DNA from: Sisyra terminalis
Taxonomy: Eukaryota; Arthropoda; Insecta; Neuroptera; Sisyridae
Direction of reading: 5' to 3'
DNA length: 64,000 bases
Assembly (NCBI GenBank): GCA_958496175.1
Contig: OY292274.1
Span: forward strand, 57,546,630 to 57,610,629
Shown here: positions 25,280 through 37,911 of the stretch, in pieces
How positions within the stretch are numbered: the stretch's first letter is position 1
Layout: the number at the start of each line of letters is the position of its first letter
Notes under the pieces: generated by a model
The model's database searches: none
Told to the model about the DNA's origin: nothing
The model's input: the letters and a program-made list of their open reading frames with translations, nothing else
Made by a program: the position numbers and the translations under genes

Positions 25280-26467
25280 GGGCATTTCACGTGAAGCAGA
25301 CAGCGAAAAAAAGTGATTTTCTGAAATTTGTTCATATTTGGCATAATTGTACTTATAGTAAGTATGAATGTGGATACAAAATATTTTTTTCAAATGATGA
25401 TTATTTGCCAAGTTATAAGCTTCTAAAGAATTGTCTTTTTTGAAATTTGTATTTTTTGGAAATTTTTTTCGAGTTAAACAATTTTTTTTTAAATATTAAA
25501 TATGGTGATTTAAATAGAACATATACTGTTCTTTCTAAATACAAAATAAAACTAGATATTTTTTTTTTAACGTACATAACCGGAAGTAAACTTTTCAAAT
25601 TAGAATTTTAATAACTTCGACCATTTTGATTTTTGATTTTTTTATTTCAAAATATAGCCTAAAGTAGATTTATAATACACCAGAAGTTTCATAATAGGAT
25701 CTGCAATAGTTTAAGAGATAGATGAATTTAAGTACATACGTGTCGTACCCTTGCTTCCTTAGGTCAACTGGTTTACGTGATATAACACTAAAACGTTGTA
25801 ATATTTATATTTACTATCCTACTTAAGCGTATTTAATGCTCTAACAATGTTGTTGGGTAATTATTATTCAAATTAAAATAGTAATTATTGAAAAAAATAT
25901 AAATAGGAAGCAAGAGTTTAAAATAAATTTCGTGATAAGTAATAAAATCGTCTGCTAGCCAAAGAAGTTGAATGATTATAGTGAACGAGCTCCATAAATC
26001 CCATGTTAAACTTAAACTTTCATTTCCCCTCAATTTTCCAAGTGGTCGTACCCCTTCCACAGCATATTCGTACAAAATATATTCTCTCCTCTCTTCGTTA
26101 AAATAATTAAAACAATTTTGTACAAATATGCTGTGGAATGGGTACGACCACTTGGAAAATTGAGGGGAAATGGAAGTTTAAAAAAATATCTAGTTTTATT
26201 TTGTATTTAGAAAGAACAGTGTATGTTCTATTTAAATTGCCATATTTAATATTTAAAAAAAATTTGTTTAACTCGAATTTTTTTTTCCAAAAAATACAAA
26301 TTTCAATAACGACAATTCTTTAGAAGCTTATAACTTGACAAATAATCATCATTCGAAGAAAATATTTTGTTTCCACATACATACTTACTAGAAGTACACT
26401 TATGCCGAATATGAACAAATTTCAGAATATCACTTTTTTTTCGCTGTCCGCGTCATGTGAAATGCCC
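25280..26467. mobile_element. Large palindromic (foldback) element with GGGCATTTCAC termini
   Basis: The ends are GGGCATTTCACGTGA at 25280 and its near-complement TCATGTGAAATGCCC ending at 26467. Outer arms 25280-25571 and 26180-26467 pair over nearly 290 bp. Inner arms 26014-26078 and 26115-26179 pair over about 65 bp (TTTCCCCTCAATTTTCCAAG and complement). On the right the inner and outer arms abut. On the left they are separated by a 440-bp unpaired block (25572-26013), which looks like an insertion or an asymmetric remnant. There is no transposase. TAAT/TTAA-like flanks are suggestive but not a clean target duplication. Confidence 0.85.
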
Positions 26468-27709
26468 TTAATAACAATATCATTCTCATTTTTACATTTG
26501 CCATATTAATAGCAATTTCACAAAATACATTTATTGACTTTATAATTCGATTTTAATTTACAGGTAACCTTATTTACAACTACTATTTAATGCATTTTAT
26601 TAAGATAAAAATTAATTTACAGACAATATTATATTTTCATATGATTACCTAACGTTAAAGTAAACGACCTAAACGTTGAAATTGAAACAGCAAATTGAGT
26701 TATAAAATTTTCTATGTACGTAGTTTCGTTAGTTAACTGTTGACTTTATCAGACAAATTGGAACATTGATTGCTTCGACTAATGAACCGGAAATAGAAAA
26801 TTGCTTGATTGAGTTTCAAAAATTGCCAAACGTTGATGACAGGTGGGAAACCAATCAAAAATTTAACTCTTTATTAGTTCATTTAAAGCATAACACATAT
26901 TTGCATTGATTTGTTAATTCCAACATTTGTATTCGACGAGCCGCATGCGGCTCCCTAGCTATCATTTGAACATTCTAGCAATAGAAAATAGAACCCAAAT
27001 AAATGAAGAGCAAACACATTTATGAGGCACTTAAGTAAAAAAAACTACTCTAATAATTTCATTACAATAATTTACAAAATTGGGTAATCTTTATAAATTA
27101 TTTTTTTCTAGAAATGAATGACAGGAAATTCCTTGAATAAATGACAGAATAATAAGAGTTGGAACTCATACAAAAATTGTAACAGAAATTTATTTTTTCA
27201 CTGAAATGTAAATATATATCTAAATAAGCAGTGGTATTATTCAGCAGAAGGTTAAATCTGTCATTGTATACAATGCATTGTTTAGGTATTCCGTATTCTA
27301 TATCAAGATTTTCTCTCTTTTTAATATTTGGCATCATTTTTAATTAAAAAGTAAGCTTTTTTATCCTTTTGATGTTTACTTCCATTAAGGACTTAGTATA
27401 TTATTTATTAAATTGAATTCAATGTGCTTTTCAGTCCTTTTAGTTACCGTTTTCAAAAAAAAAAAGATGTTTTTTTATTTTTTTTAAATTTCTATTTATT
27501 TTAATTTTTGCTGTAATCTAAAGAGGTGCGAAGTACTTGTGCTAATGCAACAGAAGAATTCAGAGTGACAGAATATTATTTTAATAAGACACTAAGAAAT
27601 AAATAAGTTTGATAAAAAATAAATGTAGTAAAAAGTAAAGAATTTATATGCTTAACTAACAATAAAGGCCAATAAAGATAACAATATGTAAACTCCTCAA
27701 TCTATGGTT
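26468..27709. other. Non-coding AT-rich region
   Basis: No supported feature. Confidence 0.5.
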
Positions 27710-28275
27710 TCAAACTAGAGCCGTAAGAAAAAAGTATCTTAGTTCCTTTATTTTTTGGGAAAAAGTAACTAGTATCTTTGATACCTAAGTATCTAATAAT
27801 AATCTAATAATACTATCTAATAATACCTAATATCTAATATCTAATAATACCTTATATCTAATACCTAGTATCTAATAATACCTAAGTATCTTAGATATAA
27901 AAAAGTTACTTAGATATCGAGATACCGACAGATTAGATACATAGATTTATGTTGTTGAATAAGATTCAACTTATATTCTTATTTTTTAATAGCCTTCTAT
28001 CGTTTTTAAAATGTTTTATGTTTTCAAGGGTTTAAACATTTATACTTTCCTTTTTCTTTACTTGATAATGATAAGAATTACATTATCTGATTACCTTATG
28101 ACTTTACCTAATATATTATAAACTTAGTACATACATAATAAGCAAAGTAACTAAAAAAGTATCTTTTTATGGTAAAGATATCTTTAAAGATAACTTAATA
28201 TTAATTTTTAAGTTCTTTTATTAAGAAGTAACTTATCTATACTTTTCCCAAGTCTCTTTGGTAGCTCTGTCCTAA
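27710..28275. repeat. TATCTAATAATACC-rich low-complexity block, possible decayed element
   Basis: From 27770 to 27905 short units of TATCTAATAATACC, ACCTAAGTATCTT and variants repeat irregularly. A wider region is rich in AGTATCTTAG and AAGTAACTT. Rough complementarity exists between the two ends (AGAGCC near 27718 and GGTAGCTCT near 28260). This could be an old inverted-repeat element with an internal microsatellite, but the ends are not clear. Confidence 0.4.
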
Positions 28276-31200
28276 ACCACGTCCTTATATATTTTCTTAA
28301 CAACTTCCTACTATAATTAATAGTTTTCAAAATATTTATGATTTTAATTGTAACATTTAATTCTGAAACGAGTGAACATTAAAATAAAGACAAAAATGTT
28401 TTATTTTTTTGTAGATGATTTTTTTTTGATAATCGCTCTTCTGTCTAAGTAATAGTTGTGGGTATCTAGACCTGTTTAGTTTTGAATTCATTTTTTATGT
28501 TTGGAATTTATGAGAAGCAAAAAAAAATTAACCACATGTTATATTTTTCATGTTATTTATAATTTCCTTTAACCTTAATACCCACCAAAACAACGACCTT
28601 TGATATAGGCTTTAATACCCACAAGTATTCACTAAATTTTATGAATGCAATATGAAGTAAAAGGATAAATTGGAGTTAGATTTAGATTTAGATTAGTGTG
28701 AATTATTCTCGTCATTATAATTTTTTTTTATTAAATATTTAAAAATATGAGTTTAATATATCATTATTATTTCGAAATAGATTTTATACGTTAATATAGG
28801 TATACATTTTAAATAGACTTAATGAGTAACTATTGTCTGTACTCTTCAATTTAAAATTGATCAATAAATAAATGTATCCATGCGTTGGTGTGTAAAACGT
28901 TCAAGTGAGTAGATATCGATTGTGTGTTTATATGAAAAAAAATTAACTTCGTTTTTGTTTTACTTCATTATTACGTTTTATTTTTAATAATCTAATTTAT
29001 ATCGTGAGTTATGAAACTAAGAAGTGTGGGCTTTCCGGAAAATTTCAGGAAAATTATAAATTAAACCTGAGTTAGAAGTTGAGGTGCTACTACGTTTAAT
29101 ATAGGAATATTATTTATTTTTTTTAAAATTGGATATCAGAAAATTTACTTCTACTACATTTTGCAAAAAAATTGTTTTTTTTTTTTCGTTTTTATAAGGC
29201 TATAATATGAGTATAATATGTAGAACAAATATTTTCTTGGCTAAAACATGGCGATGTTATTACAGAATTACAGCTTCATTTTTTAACGTATGTTTCTAAA
29301 AATTAGATCAAAATAATCCTGAATTTTTCGATTTCAGCAGAAGAGAGTAATTTTCGTAAAATAATATTTTTTAAGCGAATTGTCTAATAATTTCAATTGT
29401 CAAAACGGTAAAGGCCAGTAAACTTATATCGGCATCGTCTTATTCGCGATATTGTTCTTAATTTAGATACATTATGATCGATTTCACTAAACGAATTAAA
29501 AACATAATACAACAATTTGCCAGATTGTATCAGTTTAAAGCAGTGGTTCCCAAAATTGACTGGGCTCCAACTCATTCAAATTCCAATTTTGGAACCTACT
29601 TCTTAGTTGCTTTGTGAAAAGAGGACAAAAGTATTGGTAATACTATTGAAAATATAAAATTTATAATTTCCTATTTTTTTTTGTTCATTTGTTATACAGT
29701 GGCGTATTGCTCATTAGGGCTCACTTAATATTTGCTTTAAACTATGGATCAGTTTAGGACATACTGATCTGAAATACCAATGGCGTCAAAACTTCCCAAT
29801 TGTCGTACAGGAATCTATAAAGCTTCATTTTTTGAAGAACGTTGGTAAAATTTTCCACTAGACTTATTGGCTTTGGTGTAGAACATATTTATTTATTTAT
29901 TTAGTATAGAGCAGGGAAAATATTGAACTCTGTATTCATGAATAAAACGGCAATAAGCCAACATTCATTGGTTTAAGTTCAGGAATGTTAATCTTTATGA
30001 GATGACGTCGTCAATGGATTGGGTATGTTGCCAAGATTGTTGGCTTTTGCTCTTTAATTTTCATAGCAAAAAATGATTTTTTTCAATTATTATTTACCGC
30101 CGCTTTATAACTACTAAGGTCGTTAGCGATTCTACGATTAATAAATTCGTAATCCAGAATTTTTTTTTATTTATATAGAGGGTTCCAAAACTATAAAAAA
30201 AAAGTAAAAATAATTGTTAACGGAGCACCAAATTGATTGATAACGAAATTCATTTATATGGATTTTTTTATTTATTTTTACTTACATTATAAATAAACGA
30301 AATATTTTGATTTACCCTGAACAATTTGATCATAAAATAAAGCTTTTTAGAAATGCCTGAGCCAATTATTTTTCGAGCTTAATTTGACCTGACGCCCAAT
30401 GCATTGTAAAAACTTCAAATAACAATAATTACGTGCATGCAACAATTGATTTCTATTAAGTTCCCTATGTTATTTTCTTACCTAAACATATTTCACCTCC
30501 AAAGTGCCATACAATTACGTTTATTCGCTATTAAGATGTTATATCTTACTAATATATCATTATATTCTACACTGTTGAAGAAATAAAAAAAGAAATTAAA
30601 AAGTTGAGTAATTATAAATTATTTTCACATTAATTAATTAAATGTTGAAGAAGCTGAAAACGTAGCAAATGACAAAAACATTATTAATAATAATAAGTGT
30701 TGCTATTGTTAAACGCACTACTGCTGTTTCATTGAACTCTTTGTCACTGGTGTGCATCAAATAAAGAGATTGTAGAAATATATGAATAAGACAGAGAGAA
30801 GCTAATGCATTTTGTATTTAATAATATGAAGAAATAGGTATTTAATAGAACAAAACATTATCGAAAGCGTAGAAAAAATATCAAATTATTAAATCAATAA
30901 AGAATAATTTGACAATGAATAAATACATAATTTACGCATAAAAAAGTGAAATAAGATTGTATAATATTCTTATTAATTGACAAAAAAATGGGGATTCTTA
31001 ATTCAACACGTAAGTATATATTTTCTTTATTTTTAATACATGATAAACCAGCATTTTTCACAGAGTAGCTCGATTTTAATGACTCTTTTTTATTGAATAA
31101 GGTATAAATTAAAATTGGCCTCATTTAAATTTGATATTTCAAATTGTCGTCTTAGGGTAGGAATATAGGGTATGTTGATTGCTTCCATACTAAATTTGAA

Positions 31201-32124
31201 ATGAAATCCACTACCTAAGCCGTAACATAAATATATGTTGTTTCGAAAATTTTTGTACAAAAATTTTAAGGTAGTTCAAAACTTTCGAGTATTGATTTCA
31301 TTTTTTGACAAATATTTTCTTATTCTTGGGACAGCAAGAACGTTCACAATTAATGGTTCTTAAGAATTGTTTTTGGAAAGGTAGTTTTATCCTTTTTATT
31401 GTTTCAAGTAGAACTAAGAGTAGAATAAACTAGAACTTCTACGTAAATTTTTCAGGAACTTTAAAAAACTTCCAGAAAATAGAAAAGAGCTTCATTTCAA
31501 ATTATAAAATACGATAATAAAATTAAAAAGATAAAATACTTCAGGTTATATATTGACCTTTCACAAATTGGGTTCAATTTTGCGGGAAATAAAAAATTTC
31601 AAAAAATTATCATTTTAAGATAGTAAATAGATAAATATGAACTGATCTTAGCCAATATGGATAAAAATATACATTTTAGAAGCCAGTTTTGGGAAAATTA
31701 GTCGTAGCTTTATTGGCTGGAAATTTGGTAAAATTAATTAATTTAGAATTTTCCCAAGACTTACACCGAAAGACGTATAGAATTTTCAAGCTTATTTTAA
31801 ATAACTTGATAGGAATCAGAAAATGTACCAGATATTTTCCAATAGCTGGAAAACTGAATGAAACGTTCTTCCAGAATGTGTCTTTCAAACAAAATTCACT
31901 ACAGAAAATTAATGCTATTTTTGAAGCTAATCATTAAAAATAACTTTTCTGAATTCTCTGAATACTCTGAATATTGCCTGAGAAATAAAATAACAACGGA
32001 TTTTTGAATTAAAACTTCATTTCCTGGAGCTCAAATGTTGGCTTATCGGAGGAACCGATAAGGAACCCAAAAGGACCTTCTTGAATTGATCAAAAAATTT
32101 GAAGTATAACACCCATAAATATCT
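28276..32124. other. Non-coding AT-rich region
   Basis: No gene recognised. A CAGTGGTTCCCAAA at 29539, reminiscent of a hAT terminus, has no matching partner. Confidence 0.5.
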
Positions 32125-32478
32125 TCTTCTCTTCTTCTAAGGGTACTGTCTTATTTCTGAGGTTGCCAATTACCATGAAAATCCATCTTAATTTTTCTGA
32201 AAAGTTACCCTTGGTTTATCAAAGCAGTCTTTGAGGTTCCGATGAAATCAAGACATTCTTCTTCTTCCTTTACTCTGATCTTCAACTATTTCATCTAGGA
32301 TAATGTTCTGGAGCATTTGGTATCTCTTTCCTCTCATTATGCGTCCCAGATATTGTAAAGTTCATAATTTTACTTCTTGGATGAACTTTGAAGTCTTAGC
32401 AAGTCGTAGTATTTCTTTGCTTGTAATTATGTCCAAATAAGATATTTTAAGCTTTATGTGGTACATACGCATCTGAAG
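32125..32478 (-). pseudogene. LINE reverse-transcriptase ORF, C-terminal remnant
   Basis: The minus strand reads RMYHIKLKISYLDIITSKEI, then LRLAKTSKFIQEVKL, a stop, then TLQYLGRIMRGKRYQMLQ, and KGRRRMS followed by FHRNLKDCF. This order matches the region after the RT domain in common arthropod non-LTR retrotransposons (an LxYxGHIMRGxRY motif followed by GRRxxSWLxNLRxWF). At least four in-frame stops are present and the 5' part is absent, so it is a dead 5'-truncated copy. Confidence 0.75.
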
Positions 32479-32673
32479 ACTTGCATTTTGTTCACACATC
32501 CATATTTAAATTAAAAAGTAATATAAAAAGTGAAAAATATTTAATGTTAATATAAAATAATTCCAATTTAATCATTATCAATAAAAAGGAATCAAAAATA
32601 CCAAAGAAAAACCTTTAAGAAAAAAAAATATGAATACAATTGGCTTGCTTAGAATAGCAAAACCAAGATAACT

Positions 32674-32903
32674 TGGCTCATGTGTACTTTAGCACACCCA
32701 CAATCTGGCAATGTTGCATTTTCGACTTTGTTTTTAATTTAATTCGCGGTTAAATCGGTCCAAAATGAAAATTTTGCCACAAAAGAGAGAATTATATCTA
32801 CCATATTAAAATTAAATAAACAAAAATATCGCGAATTAAATTAAAACAAAGACCAATATGCAACGTTGCCAGATTGTGGGTGTGCTAAAGAACACTTGAG
32901 TCA
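32674..32903. mobile_element. MITE, 230 bp, copy 1 (GGCTCATGTGTACTTTAGCA termini)
   Basis: Terminal inverted repeats start TGGCTCATGTGTACTTTAGC and end with the complement (GTGCTAAAGAACACTTGAGTC). They extend through CACAATCTGGCAACGTTGCA. Inner arms contain AATTTAATTCGCG and its complement. The central sequence is in the opposite orientation to the copy at 40944-41170. It is non-coding. Confidence 0.85.
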
Positions 32904-35542
32904 TTATTTTAGCCTCTACTTATCTTTGAGTTAATGTTATTTTTTTTAGATAATAAACTTGAGCTTTTGAATTTTAATTCCAAGTCCATAAGTTTGACAG
33001 CAAAATATAATTATATTCAAAACTAAAATTAAATCAATAAAACCCCCTTGTTTGGTTTAAGGAAATAAAATAAATAATTACAACATTTCATAGACATTTT
33101 TAATTCTTATAGTTTTATTTTACAAATAATTTCCATTTCAATAACATATATTTTTATTAGTGATAATATTTTATGTTTATATTTAATTACTATACGGTAG
33201 TTACCACATTTATCACATTTAACAGGAGTACAATGTTTCTTAGATATTAAGGATACAAAAAATAACAAAAATAAATGATAACATCGCTTTTCTTGAAAAG
33301 CCTGAAAACAAAAGCAATTATATTTTCAGAATATTTGTTTTTAATAGCAAATTACTCTATAGGTTAATGCTAAATAAAATTTTTTTGGTTTAGTCTTTAA
33401 TCAAGTTAAAACTATAAGTACAATTCATATTATTATACAAAAAAAAAAGGATTTTTTTTAAAATGATTGAGGATAATAAAAATTTTAATATTTCGTCTGA
33501 GAGAAAAGTTAAACTGATGGAAGTTTGTTCACAAAACTAAGAATAAAATAGTTTTTGGGATTTTTAATACATATAAGTGTTTTGAGCATTTAATTACAAA
33601 AAAAAAAGAAAAACATTTATAGAATACAACAATGCACATATAACATCGATTTAAACATTTAATAAAATATATCTGCTCTATATATGTACCTATGGATTAC
33701 CTGTAGGTTATGAACATTTACTATATAGATTCTTTAAATACACATCTCTAAATATTTATTATAAATAACATTTATTATAAACAGCGCAAATATTTATATA
33801 TTGGCACATTCAAGAAAGAATTTTCTTTCGCTATATTCAAAGAAGTCTAATTTAAAATGTAATGGGAAGAAATATATTTTATGATCAAAGGAAATAATTA
33901 TTCTTTTGAAAAAAAAAAACAAATATTTACTTCCGAGTTTAGAATGCTGCTTTTATGATTATGTCATTGAAAAGACTATAGAGTATTAATTATAATAATG
34001 CAAAGGCTACGGCTAAGGTTACATTATAGGTTTGCAAGCTTAAACAATTAAAAGTTGGGCGCTTTTCTTTTGAAATAATTTCATTTTTAAAGAAAATTAA
34101 AAACAGAGAAACTTAATAAGAACGACTTCCGTGTTTAATTTTCCATTCAAATACTTATTTTTCACTTTTGTAATTTTAGCTGTTATAATTGAGTGATTGT
34201 AATTTTAACCAACTGTTTTGAAAAATAATAAATATAAATTATATATTAAAAAACATACCGTAATTTTAGCGAAAATAGCAATTGCGACACATTAATAAAA
34301 GATTTTTAAGCTTTGAAAAATTTGACAAAAAATATATTCTTGATTAACATAGTTGAAATGCCCCATTTTCCAAATTTTTCTTTTCCTCGTATTAAATAAC
34401 TATTTGAGAATAAAAAAATAAAACCCTCACGATCTTTTGGCTGGTTAATTTCTTCTCTGATATAATCTAGGGGGGCGAAGAAGGTTTTATAATTTCGAGT
34501 TATTCTCTTTTAAATATAACATATTAAAATCATAAATATTGTTGCTTAAACTATCTATTCATAGCTTTTAGCTTTTCTTTCAAAAATTCGAACTGCAAAA
34601 AAATTATGCCATTTTAAGTAAACCGTTGCAAGCATATATATAACGAAAAATATTGATAACGGTTTTGCTACCGTCAAAAGAGTAATGGCAGTTTAAAGAG
34701 GCTATAAACTAAAAAAAGTATAAACTTGATATTTTGAGCTTTTATTGACCCTTTTAACATAGTATTGTAAATGCTTTTTCATAAAATAATAAAATCTAAA
34801 AATAATTGGAGATTCAAAGAAAAAATACTCACACTTTTTATGATTCATCACAATAAAAGAGGTACCTAAAGAAATATTTTTTATTTTTATTTTGAAACAT
34901 AAATCGCTATCCTAATTGGTCCTAATATAATTAGTTCTAATATATATTTAATATATAAAGATTTTGGAGGGCAGTTCAGCGGCGGTAAATTTTTAAAAGG
35001 TTATATAAGACATTTCAATATTATTATGAATCATTGTTGATAAATATCAACCAAATAATATATAAGTGGAGATATTATTTAATACTATTTAACCATTTCC
35101 ATTTGATAAAAAAATCAAAATTTTCTCAATAGTAATAAAGTAATGTGGATAATTCAAATTTAAGTAATGATCAATTTAAACAACACAAAATTATACTGTA
35201 ATTCGATTTAAATGCATTTAATAATCCATAAATATGCATTTTATTGATTGTCTTTGTAAAAAAAACTATGCAGAATTAATTAAATTTTTTGTTGAAAAAG
35301 AAAAATAAATCATCATACTTTTTAAGAAACTAAAGAAATTATTTCCTGTTTTACTACATTCTCGTATATTTCTTCTCAAAGATCGCGGAAATTTAAAATA
35401 AGTTGTAGAATTTTTTAAATTCTGAATTTTGGGTAATCAAATAGACTACAAATTTGAGTGTTTGATAATTGTGAAAACTTGGTAAATATAAAAGCTCATA
35501 ATTGATTATTTTGTCACTTATCATGCTTTTTGATAGGCGATT
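32904..35542. other. Non-coding AT-rich region
   Basis: No supported gene, RNA or element. Homopolymer A/T tracts are frequent. Confidence 0.5.
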
Positions 35543-36031
35543 GCCTTAAAAAATGTATGATATAAAGGAAAACAGTATTACCATATGTGAGTATAAACCC
35601 GAAAGGAAGATATATTCTCGGGGTATGAGAATGACAAATCGGCCCCTTATTGATATTTTATGATACTTAGTAAGGATGGAGGTACCAAAAAAATATTAAG
35701 ATCATGAAAATTTTAGATCTTTATAGAGGAAAACAGAAAAAAAAATTTTTCTTAAAATTTAGTTAATTCATTGCTTTAAAACTAATATATGGCCTTAAAA
35801 AATGTATGATATAAAGGAAAATAGTATTATGTGAGCATAAATCTGAAAATAAGATAGATTCTAGGGGTATAAGAATGACGAATCGGCCCCTTATTGATAT
35901 TTTATGATACTTAGTAAGGGTAGAAGTACTAATAAAATATTAAGATCATGAAAGTTTAGATCTCTATAGTGGAAAATAGGATTTTTTTTCTTAAAATTAA
36001 GTTAATTGGTAGATTTAAAATAAAAATATGG
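35543..36031. repeat. Tandem duplication, two units of about 245 bp
   Basis: Unit 1 starts at 35543 and unit 2 at 35792. Both read GCCTTAAAAAATGTATGATA, later CGGCCCCTTATTGATATTTT and ATATTAAGATCATGAAA, and end near ATATGG. The units differ by scattered substitutions and small indels. Confidence 0.88.
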
Positions 36032-37911
36032 TTTAGGGGTTGAGTGACAACTATAAAGCGTTATAAATTCTATAAAAAAAAAATATTTTTTTGTAATTTT
36101 TTTTAACCACGAAATAATATTGGTACTGCTTTAAAAATATATATTTTTTTAAATTAAATATACTCCTTTTATAATATATAATTTTTTTTCAGATTTTTTG
36201 AAAAGGTATTACATAACGAAAAAAAAATAAAACCACTATTGCGTTAAATGCCAATTAAGCCCTTGATCAATATGAATAATGAATTACGTACATTGTATAT
36301 TATGGAGTTAACTGAGTTAGTGGGAGTGGTTTTCTTAAATTTTCAAAATTTCAACAATTAAAACAAATGAAGATTTTTAAATCTCGCAATCCCATTGGCC
36401 AATAGCTTTTTGCATTGAACATAGGGCGAATGTGTCGTAATTAAGATATTAGTGCATTGCATATACCATTCCACCTGTATTAACTAGGAGTTGGGTGGTT
36501 ATCGCTTACGTATTATATGAAGATTATTGATAGTTTTGATAAAATATTTTCCGGATTAAAATATTTTCATAATACATATGTAGAAAAAACAGATTTTTTT
36601 TTGTATTTATGTTTATGTGTTTATATCTTCAGGCTTAACAAGAAATATTCATATTAAACGATGAAGTATTTTTTTTTCAGTATAAAGTACTCTTTTAAAC
36701 AATCTGTAAAATTCAGACATTATTAAGAAAGATATATTTATCTTAAAAAAATTTTTTTACTACGGTACCAAAATTGTTTCCTGGATAAAAAAATTTCCTT
36801 TTTTAAAATACTATTTCTTTATACAATTCTTAACGCTACACAGTTGTTAATTTTTAAGAAAAAAGACATTATCGTTCCATAAATCACAATAAAAGTTTAG
36901 ATCAATCGGATTCGTGAAAAAATAGTTATCTGTTTTTACTGATAATTTTTTTTCGCTAAAACTGGTATAGATAAAGATCTGAATTTCCATGAACCTATTA
37001 TTGTATTGGTGTGCTCATATGTATCTACAAAGTATCATGCTAAAACCCTTAGGACTAGTGTTTGAAAAAAAACCATGTGAAATAACTTTATCTTTACTTT
37101 GATAAGAAATAAAACTTCAAAAAAACTTTTGAAAATGAATATAGAAAATATTTGTCTGCAAACTTTTCGAGAGCTTTCGAAATTGTTTATTGAAGAATTT
37201 TCCTCACGTTGAAGTGTTTGGTCAAATAACTTTTGTTTCTAGTTAAATTGAATCCACCGAACTGTAATCATAAAATTACCTATAAAATCATTTCTACAAA
37301 AAATAATTCTTTAAATAAACACTGTTCTTAAATCTAAAAATATTTTTTTTGTAATCTCAATGAAAATTTTTGATTTAAAATTTAAATAAAGCGACTAAAT
37401 AATTTCATTCATCAATAATGAAGCACATTCTCTTTGTTCAATAGGTAGACATATCCTTATTTCAAATAATGGAATAAGTTTATAATTACGTCTGTTTTTA
37501 TTATTTACGATAAGAAATAAATTCACAGTTGTCTAGGGAATTTTAGAAATGAAATATTCATTTGGCCCTTATGATGTAATCGATTGACCGATTATAATCG
37601 AGAATGTTAAGGAAATAATATTCTTTTTGTTTCTCGAAGTATGAACAAAAGATATTCTTTTAAATTTTGTGAGAAATTTTTGTGATTTTAAATATTATAA
37701 ACTTTTAAATGTTTTACAGATTATTTTAATTTAATAATGTAAAGGTGTTATCAATTGGTTTACTTATCGTATTTCGTGAAAAATTTATAAAAAATATACC
37801 CTGGAAATGTATACTTTGATTAGGTTAAACTGAAACAAGTTGGTCTTATGTTTGAGAAAAAAATTCCATTGGAATGTTAGCATATATTGATGAACCATAC
37901 AAAAGGAAAAG
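36032..37911. other. Region downstream of the PH-domain gene
   Basis: Non-coding, AT-rich. It should hold the 3' UTR and polyadenylation site of the minus-strand gene ending at 37912. No clean AATAAA was selected. Confidence 0.5.

Noticed and set aside
29539..29552. CAGTGGTTCCCAAA resembling a hAT terminus
   Set aside because: No matching inverted terminus or target duplication was found within a few kilobases.
31676..31937. Overlapping 70- and 82-residue ORFs on both strands
   Set aside because: No splice context, no recognisable family and mirror-image composition; chance ORFs.
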